Source: Tannerellaceae bacterium | Lineage (GTDB): Bacteria; Bacteroidota; Bacteroidia; Bacteroidales; Tannerellaceae | Assembly (NCBI GenBank): GCA_031267205.1 | Contig: JAIRZN010000032.1 | Span: forward strand, 1 to 5,328 | Reading direction: 5' to 3' | Length of the DNA: 5,328 nt | Shown: positions 1 to 5,328 of the stretch, one piece after another | Layout: every line of letters begins with the position of its first letter | How positions within the stretch are numbered: position 1 is the stretch's first letter | Notes under the pieces: generated by a model | What the model was told of the DNA's origin: nothing | Database searches by the model: none | What the model saw: only the letters and a program-made list of their open reading frames with translations | Program-made: the position numbers and the translations under genes

Positions 1-789
1 CCTAACTACAAGCCCGCCTCCGTTAATACTCGTACCGTCGCGACGCCTGTCTACCGCTACGACGTGGCGCGCGGGAGCGTCGAGAAGTTTCCCTTCCTCG
101 ATCCCTCGACGCCGGAGACTGACGCGGAATACCTCCTTCAGCTCGGCGTCAGGATGATAGACAAGCGTCTCCAGGCGCGTAGCCGCGTTGTCTGGGAATG
201 TGAGGCCAACGAGATGATGTCCGCAGCCTTTCGTCTTGAGAACTATGCCCAGGCGCACATACCGCTGATGCTGATGCAGTATCCTTACGTCAAGTACAAC
301 CGCAACCCGCGCTTCGTCCTTAGTCGCAGGACGTATAACTATACCGGCCTGAGCTACGACGTAAACACTCTTGGGCGCATACTCGGCGTAGCTTCCGGTT
401 CGCCTGCCGCTAATGCCGGCATAGCTGAGGGAGACGTAATTGAGAAGATAGATAACCTCACCATGGAGTATTCCGCCGAGGAGTATACCGCCGCCTACAA
501 GCAATTTATCACCGCAACGATGCCGTACCGCGACAGATCTACCTTATTCGCCGACGCAAACGGCTTTGGCTACTGCATGTACTGGGACAAGTTCAAGTAC
601 GCCCAGGTAGCCGCCGCCATCAAGGCCCAGCGCAACAGGGCTGTCTTCGCCTACTTATTTAAGTACGCCCCATACGTGAACCCGTCGGGCGCCAACGTCT
701 GCCGCTTCAACGTGCAAAGGCGGGGCGAGAAGCTCACCGTCATGGTGTACCCCGAAGTGCGCACCGAAACGACCATACTCGTGAAGTGA
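1..789 (+). CDS. PDZ-domain protein, 5' end outside the window
   Basis: The frame is open from the first base of the window, so this is the C-terminal 262 residues of a longer protein; the GTG at 64 is an internal Val codon, not a convincing start. A PDZ core is visible at about codons 116-152 (DNA 346-456): a Tyr-Gly-type carboxylate-loop strand, then GVASGSPAANAGIAEGDVIE, the typical helix and 'GD.I' strand. The usual last PDZ strands (FNVQRRGEKLTVMVYP, codons 236-251) come only about 80 residues later, so the domain seems interrupted by a Tyr- and Phe-rich insertion. The part before the PDZ (about codons 40-100) is rich in aromatic residues and contains LMLMQYPYVKYNR; I recall similar sequence in uncharacterised Bacteroidota proteins but cannot name the family safely. 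No protease catalytic triad is visible in the part seen. A periplasmic or envelope site is a guess from the PDZ domain, as the N-terminus is missing. The stop codon overlaps the mutS2 start. Function unknown. Confidence 0.85.
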   Translation, partial: PNYKPASVNTRTVATPVYRYDVARGSVEKFPFLDPSTPETDAEYLLQLGVRMIDKRLQARSRVVWECEANEMMSAAFRLENYAQAHIPLMLMQYPYVKYNRNPRFVLSRRTYNYTGLSYDVNTLGRILGVASGSPAANAGIAEGDVIEKIDNLTMEYSAEEYTAAYKQFITATMPYRDRSTLFADANGFGYCMYWDKFKYAQVAAAIKAQRNRAVFAYLFKYAPYVNPSGANVCRFNVQRRGEKLTVMVYPEVRTETTILVK

Positions 790-3269
790 TGAAACGCAAC
801 CCCGAACAGGCGCCGACCTATCCCCGTAGCTTCGAGAAAAAGACAGGTTTCGACAGTATACGTCGTCTTGTAGGCGGGAAGTGCCTCTGCCCCTCGGCGA
901 GCGAGCTTGCCTACGGGCTGAGGCTGTCGACCGACTATGCTACCGTCTCCGTATGGCTCGACCAGGCCGGCGAGTTTCTCAATATATTGCGGGCCGGCGA
1001 CAGTTTCCCTATTGATAACTACTTCGATCTACGCTTTTCGCTCAATGAAATAGGTCCCGCAGGAACGTTCATAGACAAGGACGACCTGCGCGATATGCAG
1101 CTATCGCTAAAGACAATCGCCGACATCGTCAAATTCCTCAACCCGGACGCCGGACAGACGCCCGCATACCCGTCGCTAGCCGCCCTGACCTCCGGCGTGA
1201 TGCTTTTCCCTGATATTATAAGACGGATAAACGCTATCATAGACGAAGACGGCGAGATACGCGACAACGCCTCCCCCGGATTACTTAAGATACGCCGCGA
1301 GATAGACAAGGCGAAGGCCGGCATCTCCGGTAGCCTCTACTCCATTGTCCGCGCAGCGCAGGCCGAAGGGATAATCGGCAAGGACGTCTTCCCGACCATG
1401 CGCGACGGACGGCTCATGATACCCGTAGCCCAGGCTTTCAAGCGAAAGATACGGGGCATTGTGCACGACGAATCCGCTACCGGCAAGACCGTCTTCATCG
1501 AGCCGGAGGCTATCGTGGAAGCCAACAACCGCATACGCGAGCTCGAAGGCGAGGAAAGGCGCGAGATCGTGAAGATACTAACAGCTTTTACCGATACCAT
1601 ACGCCCGTTTGCCGACGACCTTATACGCTCGTACAACTTCTTAGTCGGCATCGACTTCATCCGCGCTAAGGCCCTCTTTGCCGTCGACATAAACGCTATC
1701 CGCCCCCAGATGGACGATATGCCGCAGCTCGACTGGATTCGCGCCGTGCATCCGCTGCTATACCTATCGCACCTTGAGCAGGCGAGGAAGTCTAAACCCG
1801 TCGTCCCGCTGGATATACAGCTCTCGGCAGACAATCGCCTCCTTCTCGTATCCGGCCCCAACGCCGGCGGCAAATCGGTATGCCTCAAAACGGCGGGACT
1901 GCTCCAGTACATGCTCCAATGCGGCCTGCTCATACCTGTCGGCGAAGGATCGCGGACGGGTATCTTCTCCGGTATATTTATTGACATAGGCGACGAACAG
2001 AGCATCGAAAACGATCTCAGTACTTACAGCTCACACCTGATTAATATGAAATACTTCCTGAAGAATTGCAGCGGGACGACGCTCCTGCTCATCGACGAGT
2101 TCGGCAGCGGTACCGAGCCACGTATCGGCGGAGCCATTGCCGAAGCGTTGCTCGACCGCTTCAACCGCAATAAAAGCTACGGCATTATAACAACGCATTA
2201 CCAGAACCTCAAAGACTTCGCCCAAAATACTCCAGGCATCATCAACGGCGCCATGCTTTACGACAGGCAACTGATGAGGCCGCTTTTTCAACTCTCCACA
2301 GGCAATCAGGGCAGCTCCTTCGCCGTCGAAATAGCTCGCATGACGGGCCTGCCGGAGGAAATAATCAACGACGCCTCGGCAAAGGTCGGCGAGGATTATA
2401 TCAACCTCGACAAATACCTCCAGGACATCGTCCGAGACAAGCGTTACTGGGAAACCAAACGCCGAAATATCCGCCAGGAGGAGAAGAAGATCGAAGAAGC
2501 CGCCGCACGCTACGAGGAAGAGTTGGCAACGATAGACAAAGACCGCAAGGAACTCCTCCGCCAGGCGCGCGAAGATGCCGCACGCATCCTTGCCGAGGCT
2601 AATGCAAAAATAGAAAATACTATCCGCGAGATAAAGGAATCTCAGGCGGACAAGGTGCAGACGGGACGGGCAAGGAAGTCGCTCGATGTATTCAAGGCTT
2701 CCCTTGACGCCTCGCCTGACCCCGACGACAAACTGACGCGCCGCCTAACCGCCCTTAAGCGCAAGAAGGTCGTGAAGCCTGACGTCGTCAACAATAATAC
2801 CGCGATAGCCTCCGGCGATCTCGTCCGCCTCAAGGGGCAGACTGCGCCGGGTGTCGTGATGGATATTGACAGAGCGCGGGCGACGGTAGCCTTCGGAACG
2901 ATAAAGAGTGTCGTCGCCGTCGACAAATTGGACAAGCTGAGCAAAGGGCAGCTCAGGAAAGACGAGCGCGCAAACTCTCCCGCCGCCAACCGTATGGCCG
3001 ACGGTATGCGCGAGAGGAGACTTAACTTTACACAGGAACTTGACGTCAGGGGAATGAGGGGCGAAGAGGCGCTCCAGGCGGTGGCTTACCACGTCGACGA
3101 CGCCGTCATGTTCGGCGTCTCGCCAGTCCGCATACTTCATGGTACAGGTAGCGGCGTTCTCCGGCAGCTTATACGCGATTACCTCCACTCGGCGCACGGC
3201 GTAGCTTCCTGTCGCGACGAGCATGTCCAGTTCGGAGGCTCCGGCGTCACGGTTGTTGAACTGGATTGA
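789..3269 (+). CDS. mutS2: MutS2 family ATPase/Smr endonuclease
   Basis: A complete 826-residue protein, within the usual MutS2 range of about 780-840. Residues 1-300 are the clamp and lever part, with the family signature VHDESATGKTVFIEP near 226-240. The ABC-type ATPase follows: Walker A GPNAGGKS (356-363), the signature region with DLSTYSSHL (409-417), Walker B LLLIDEFGSGTEP (432-444) and the switch His in TTHY (470). Residues about 535-635 are highly charged and likely coiled coil; about 673-717 look like the small KOW-like beta domain. The C-terminal Smr domain (from about 745) keeps LDVRG (751-755, usually LDLRG) and HGTGSG (784-789), so nuclease function may be kept. MutS2 lacks the mismatch-recognition domain of MutS; relatives suppress homologous recombination (Helicobacter) or act on collided ribosomes (Bacillus subtilis). 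I chose the ATG at 789, which overlaps the upstream stop as TGATG; a GTG three bases earlier is also in frame but less likely. No Shine-Dalgarno sequence is seen, as is common in Bacteroidota; expression is probably coupled to the upstream gene. Confidence 0.96.
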   Translation: MKRNPEQAPTYPRSFEKKTGFDSIRRLVGGKCLCPSASELAYGLRLSTDYATVSVWLDQAGEFLNILRAGDSFPIDNYFDLRFSLNEIGPAGTFIDKDDLRDMQLSLKTIADIVKFLNPDAGQTPAYPSLAALTSGVMLFPDIIRRINAIIDEDGEIRDNASPGLLKIRREIDKAKAGISGSLYSIVRAAQAEGIIGKDVFPTMRDGRLMIPVAQAFKRKIRGIVHDESATGKTVFIEPEAIVEANNRIRELEGEERREIVKILTAFTDTIRPFADDLIRSYNFLVGIDFIRAKALFAVDINAIRPQMDDMPQLDWIRAVHPLLYLSHLEQARKSKPVVPLDIQLSADNRLLLVSGPNAGGKSVCLKTAGLLQYMLQCGLLIPVGEGSRTGIFSGIFIDIGDEQSIENDLSTYSSHLINMKYFLKNCSGTTLLLIDEFGSGTEPRIGGAIAEALLDRFNRNKSYGIITTHYQNLKDFAQNTPGIINGAMLYDRQLMRPLFQLSTGNQGSSFAVEIARMTGLPEEIINDASAKVGEDYINLDKYLQDIVRDKRYWETKRRNIRQEEKKIEEAAARYEEELATIDKDRKELLRQAREDAARILAEANAKIENTIREIKESQADKVQTGRARKSLDVFKASLDASPDPDDKLTRRLTALKRKKVVKPDVVNNNTAIASGDLVRLKGQTAPGVVMDIDRARATVAFGTIKSVVAVDKLDKLSKGQLRKDERANSPAANRMADGMRERRLNFTQELDVRGMRGEEALQAVAYHVDDAVMFGVSPVRILHGTGSGVLRQLIRDYLHSAHGVASCRDEHVQFGGSGVTVVELD

Positions 3270-3271
3270 AA

Positions 3272-3835
3272 CTACTTCTTCTTGACCGACCAGCCGAACT
3301 TGCCGACTAACTCCCCAAGCGTGTAGTAATTGCCGTGGGCGTAGGCGATCAGGCCGGCACCTTGCATGTCGAAGGCTCCGCTTTCCTTGTCGATGTATTT
3401 ATCCTCCGCCCGGATGTTGACAACGTCCGATATATACATGTCATGGCTGCCCAGTCCGATTATTTCGCGCACCCTGCACTCGATGCATAGCGGAGACTCG
3501 TCGATGACGGGCGCGCTTACAACCGAGGCCCTGCCTGGCGTCAGGCCCATGGCGGCGAACTTGTCATGCTCCCTGCCCGAAACGACGCCGCACCAGTCGG
3601 TCGCGTATGCCGTATCGCGGGTAGTCAGGTTAATCACAAACTCCATATTCTTCTTCAGTATCGACGCCGAATATCGCTCCGGGCGTACCGAGATGTAACA
3701 CATCGGGGGATTCGTGCACAGCGTCCCCGCCCACGATACCGTAAGGATATTGTACTCCGACGGCTCGCGGCCGCAACTAATCATTACCGCCGGCAACGGA
3801 TATATCATCGTGCCCGGCTTCCAGTCCGTTTTCAT
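3272..3835 (-). CDS. flavin reductase family protein (FMN-binding split barrel)
   Basis: A complete 187-residue protein of the flavin reductase-like, FMN-binding split-barrel family. The family features visible are an N-terminal PLPAVMISCG strand (13-22), NILTVSWAGTLCTNPPM (29-45), SVRPERYS (49-56) at the likely flavin phosphate site, EFVINL (65-70), SGREHDKF (86-93), and the conserved LGSHDMYISDV (128-138). Members bind FMN or a related cofactor; some reduce free flavin with NAD(P)H, while others are flavoproteins of unknown substrate, so the exact reaction is open. No signal peptide or membrane segment is seen, so it should be cytoplasmic. The gene begins 9 bases after the pyrI stop and is almost certainly co-transcribed with pyrBI; I recall the same third position in Bacteroides genomes. 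A link to pyrimidine synthesis, for example to flavin-dependent dihydroorotate oxidation, is only speculation. Its stop lies 2 bases from that of the convergent mutS2. Confidence 0.9.
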   Translation of the reverse strand: MKTDWKPGTMIYPLPAVMISCGREPSEYNILTVSWAGTLCTNPPMCYISVRPERYSASILKKNMEFVINLTTRDTAYATDWCGVVSGREHDKFAAMGLTPGRASVVSAPVIDESPLCIECRVREIIGLGSHDMYISDVVNIRAEDKYIDKESGAFDMQGAGLIAYAHGNYYTLGELVGKFGWSVKKK

Positions 3836-3844
3836 CCTTGTCTG

Positions 3845-4312
3845 TTATTTGATTACAATGTCTTCCTTATTTACCTTGCGCTCGCAGTAAAGGCACTTCA
3901 GCGTACCTTTTTCCTTATCAATCACGGCGAAGCGGCTGGCCATAGGTTCGTTGTTTGTGATACACTTCGGATTGTTGCACTTCACCAGACCGATAACCTC
4001 CGAAGGCAGCGAGACGGATTGCTTGCGTATCACCTCGTAGTCGCGTATCTCGTTAAGTATGACATTAGGAGCTATCAGGGCTATGCGATCGATCTCGTCC
4101 TTCTCAAAAAACTTGCCGGCTATCTTTATCATACCCTTGCGTCCCATCTTTTTGCTCGGAAAGTTATTCCCGATCGTGATCGCATTCGTTTCAAGCTTAT
4201 CCAGCTCCAACAAATGGGCTACCTTGAACAACTGCCCCGGCGGAATATGGTCGATAGCTGTGCCGTTTTCAAGGGCGGCTACCTGCATCTCTCTTCTCTT
4301 TTGTGTAGACAT
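3845..4312 (-). CDS. pyrI: aspartate carbamoyltransferase regulatory subunit
   Basis: A complete 155-residue protein, about the size of E. coli PyrI (153). It is the regulatory chain of class B aspartate carbamoyltransferase: it binds ATP, CTP or UTP and links catalytic trimers into the allosteric holoenzyme. The N-terminal allosteric domain (about 8-100) has GTAIDHIPPGQLFK, with Asp21-His22 matching the nucleotide-binding Asp19-His20 of E. coli, MGRKGMIKI with Lys63 in place of Lys60, and RDYEVIRK with Lys97 in place of Lys94. The C-terminal zinc domain has all four ligands, in CNNPKC (Cys112, Cys117) and CLYC (Cys140, Cys143), which correspond to E. coli Cys109, 114, 138 and 141; this domain contacts the catalytic chain. 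The gene starts 6 bases after pyrB, consistent with matched production of the two subunits. With effector and zinc residues intact, the enzyme is expected to be feedback regulated, though which nucleotide inhibits or activates cannot be read from the sequence. Confidence 0.98.
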   Translation of the reverse strand: MSTQKRREMQVAALENGTAIDHIPPGQLFKVAHLLELDKLETNAITIGNNFPSKKMGRKGMIKIAGKFFEKDEIDRIALIAPNVILNEIRDYEVIRKQSVSLPSEVIGLVKCNNPKCITNNEPMASRFAVIDKEKGTLKCLYCERKVNKEDIVIK

Positions 4313-4318
4313 AATTTC

Positions 4319-5239
4319 TCAGATTAGATGGTTAATACCCAGTACATCGCAAATAATGGCCTGGCGAATGAAGACGCCGTTGCGCGCCTGTTGAATAAAA
4401 TAAGCCTTAGGACTATCGTCCACGTCGCGGGCTATCTCATTCACCCGCGGCAGGGGATGCAGTATGCGCAGGTTATCCCGGCTCCGACCGATCATACTCC
4501 TCTTGAGGATACATACGTTCTTCACGCGCTCGTACTCCTCCGGGTCGGTGAAGCGCTCCCGTTGCACGCGGGTCATATACAATATGTCGGAACAATTAAT
4601 TATGTCCTCCGTGAATTCGGTATGCTCCGCGTACGGGATGCCCTGAGCGTCGCAGAAGTTCTTCTGCTCGTCGGGCATCCTCAACTCGTCGGGCGCAACG
4701 AAATGAAACGAGGGGCGGAAGTGCGACAGGCCGACGATAAGGGAATGCACCGTCCGGCCGTACTTTAAGTCGCCGACGATCGTTATCGTCAAGTCGGTCA
4801 GCCTCCCCTGCGTCTTGTGTATCGAATACAAGTCGAGCAACGTCTGCGAAGGATGCTGGTTCGCCCCGTCCCCAGCGTTGATAACCGGAACGCCGGCCAC
4901 TTCGGACGCGTACCGGGCCGCTCCCTCAAGATAGTGACGCATGATGATAAGGTCGGCGTAATTGCTGACCATCAATATAGTATCCTTCAGCGTCTCACCC
5001 TTGGAAGAGCTTGTCGTGGAGGCGTCCTGAAAACCTATCACACGGCCTCCGAGACGGTTTACCGCCGTCTCAAAACTGAGACGCGTACGGGTCGACGGCT
5101 CAAAAAATAGCGAAGCCGCCACCTTTCCTTCCATCAAAACCCTGTCGGGATTAGCCTCGAACACGGCCGCGCTATCCAGTATACGCAGGATATCTTCCTC
5201 CGAACACTGATCTATCGACACCAAGCTTTTAAGTTTCAT
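4319..5239 (-). CDS. pyrB: aspartate carbamoyltransferase catalytic subunit
   Basis: A complete 306-residue protein, the normal length for the catalytic chain (E. coli 310 with the initiator Met excluded). It joins carbamoyl phosphate and L-aspartate to give N-carbamoyl-L-aspartate, the first committed step of pyrimidine synthesis, in the cytoplasm. The carbamoyl phosphate site is FFEPSTRTR (45-53). The 80s loop SSSKGET (77-83) carries the catalytic Lys80. Further active-site residues are Arg101 and His102 in MRH, His129 and Gln132 in NQHPSQ, Arg162 in GDLKYGRTVHSL, Arg224 and Gln226 in TRVQRERF, and HPLPRVNEI (261-269). These match E. coli Arg105, His134, Gln137, Arg167, Arg229, Gln231 and the 267 loop, so the enzyme should be active. 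The ATG at 5239 gives the family's usual N-terminus (KSLVSID). It is the first gene of the pyrB-pyrI-flavin reductase cluster; no U-rich leader peptide or attenuator of the E. coli pyrBI type is seen in the 89 bases available upstream. Confidence 0.99.
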   Translation of the reverse strand: MKLKSLVSIDQCSEEDILRILDSAAVFEANPDRVLMEGKVAASLFFEPSTRTRLSFETAVNRLGGRVIGFQDASTTSSSKGETLKDTILMVSNYADLIIMRHYLEGAARYASEVAGVPVINAGDGANQHPSQTLLDLYSIHKTQGRLTDLTITIVGDLKYGRTVHSLIVGLSHFRPSFHFVAPDELRMPDEQKNFCDAQGIPYAEHTEFTEDIINCSDILYMTRVQRERFTDPEEYERVKNVCILKRSMIGRSRDNLRILHPLPRVNEIARDVDDSPKAYFIQQARNGVFIRQAIICDVLGINHLI

Positions 5240-5243
5240 AAGA

Positions 5244-5256
5244 GTAAAATTTTTAC
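5244..5256. repeat. 13-base palindrome before pyrB
   Basis: GTAAAA and TTTTAC form perfect 6-base inverted arms around a single central base, ending 5 bases before the pyrB start codon. The single-base centre makes an RNA hairpin poor, so a DNA-binding site for a dimeric protein is the more plausible role if there is any. The same 8 bases GTAAAAAT (- strand) recur at 5325-5318. Low-complexity AT-rich sequence could give both by chance. Confidence 0.4.
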
Positions 5257-5276
5257 AGTCGCATTAATTTCGCCGC

Positions 5277-5301
5277 TAAAGATAGTTCTTTTTAGCCCAA
5301 A
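5277..5301 (-). promoter_or_regulatory. possible Bacteroidota-type promoter for pyrB
   Basis: On the - strand, TATCTTTA (5284-5277) matches the Bacteroidota -7 consensus TAnnTTTG at all but the last position. A TTTG (5301-5298) lies upstream, but the gap of 13 bases is shorter than the roughly 17-20 expected for the -33 element, and no better -33 match is seen. A start point near 5270 would give a leader of about 30 bases before pyrB. This is a pattern match only. Confidence 0.25.
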
Positions 5302-5328
5302 CCGACCATCGCCATATATTTTTACCCG

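Larger units (their letters stand above)
3272..5239 (-). other. putative operon pyrB-pyrI-flavin reductase
   Basis: Three genes on the same strand are separated by 6 bases (4313-4318) and 9 bases (3836-3844), with no room for a promoter or terminator between them, so one transcript is the simplest reading. It would start within or beyond 5240-5328 and end inside or beyond the convergent mutS2 gene. The first two genes make one enzyme complex; why a flavin protein is included is not clear from the sequence. Confidence 0.85.
5240..5328. other. AT-rich intergenic region upstream of pyrB
   Basis: This 89-base stretch, cut by the window end, is much richer in A and T than the coding regions and is the only sizeable non-coding DNA here. 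It contains the weak pyrB promoter candidate and the palindrome described separately. On the + strand TATATTTT (5315-5322) also resembles a -7 element, which could belong to a divergent gene beyond the window. I see no terminator, tRNA or riboswitch in it. Confidence 0.6.

Noticed and set aside
64..66. GTG as a start codon for the PDZ-protein gene
   Set aside because: The same frame stays open for all 21 codons before it up to the window edge, and the protein lacks any signal peptide or family-like N-terminus at this point, so the gene most likely starts upstream of the window.
1337..2005. A 222-codon open frame on the - strand inside mutS2, and a 159-codon one at 2745-3224
   Set aside because: Both lie opposite conserved MutS2 coding sequence (the ATPase core, and the C-terminal part with the Smr domain) and their translations are low-complexity Ser/Arg-rich or unlike any known family.
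789..3269. mutS2 as the mismatch-repair gene mutS
   Set aside because: The protein lacks the N-terminal mismatch-recognition domain and ends in a Smr domain with HGTGSG, which marks it as MutS2 rather than MutS1.
3566..4327. A 253-codon open frame on the + strand across the flavin reductase and pyrI genes
   Set aside because: It lies fully opposite two well-recognised genes, crosses their junction, and its product is an Arg- and Leu-rich sequence with no recognisable domain. GC-rich genes commonly give such antisense frames.
5292..5315. A 7-codon reading frame (MAMVGLG) on the - strand upstream of pyrB as a possible regulatory leader peptide
   Set aside because: It has no following terminator hairpin with a U-run, lies upstream of the best promoter candidate, and lacks the U-rich codons seen in the E. 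coli pyrBI leader.
5236..5328. An open frame on the - strand running from the window edge to a TGA that overlaps the pyrB ATG as ATGA
   Set aside because: The overlap resembles operon coupling, but the 30 codons use AT-rich choices (TTA, CTA, AGA, ATT, AAA) unlike the neighbouring genes, the peptide is not recognisable, and a run of this length can occur by chance. More upstream sequence would settle it.

Overview
The window looks like an ordinary housekeeping stretch of a fairly GC-rich member of the Bacteroidota, most likely Bacteroidales. This rests on the separate pyrB and pyrI genes followed by a flavin reductase gene (an order I recall from Bacteroides relatives), the close match of PyrB and PyrI to Bacteroides-type sequences as I remember them, the lack of clear Shine-Dalgarno sequences, and an AT-rich upstream region with a TAnnTTTG-like element. 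Family or genus cannot be fixed from the sequence alone.

The window holds two convergent gene blocks. On the + strand, positions 1-789 hold the 3' part of a gene for a PDZ-domain protein whose start lies outside the window. It overlaps by one base (TGATG) with a complete mutS2 gene (789-3269). On the - strand, an apparent operon reads right to left: pyrB (5239-4319), pyrI (4312-3845) and a flavin reductase-like gene (3835-3272), with gaps of only 6 and 9 bases. The two blocks meet tail to tail with just 2 bases between the stop codons. The only real intergenic region is 5240-5328, upstream of pyrB; it is AT-rich and carries a weak promoter-like element and a 13-base palindrome.

PyrB and PyrI together should form the allosterically regulated (class B) aspartate carbamoyltransferase, the first committed step of pyrimidine synthesis. 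All catalytic and zinc-binding residues I could check are present. MutS2 has intact ATPase motifs, a coiled-coil region and a C-terminal Smr domain, so it should be an active protein of the family linked to suppression of recombination and to rescue of collided ribosomes. The flavin reductase-like protein and the PDZ protein have no role I can assign with confidence.

I found no RNA genes, mobile elements, CRISPR array or clear new system. The points most worth a second look are the PDZ domain that seems to be split by a long insertion, its tight coupling to mutS2, the flavin protein attached to the pyrimidine operon, and the palindrome just before pyrB.
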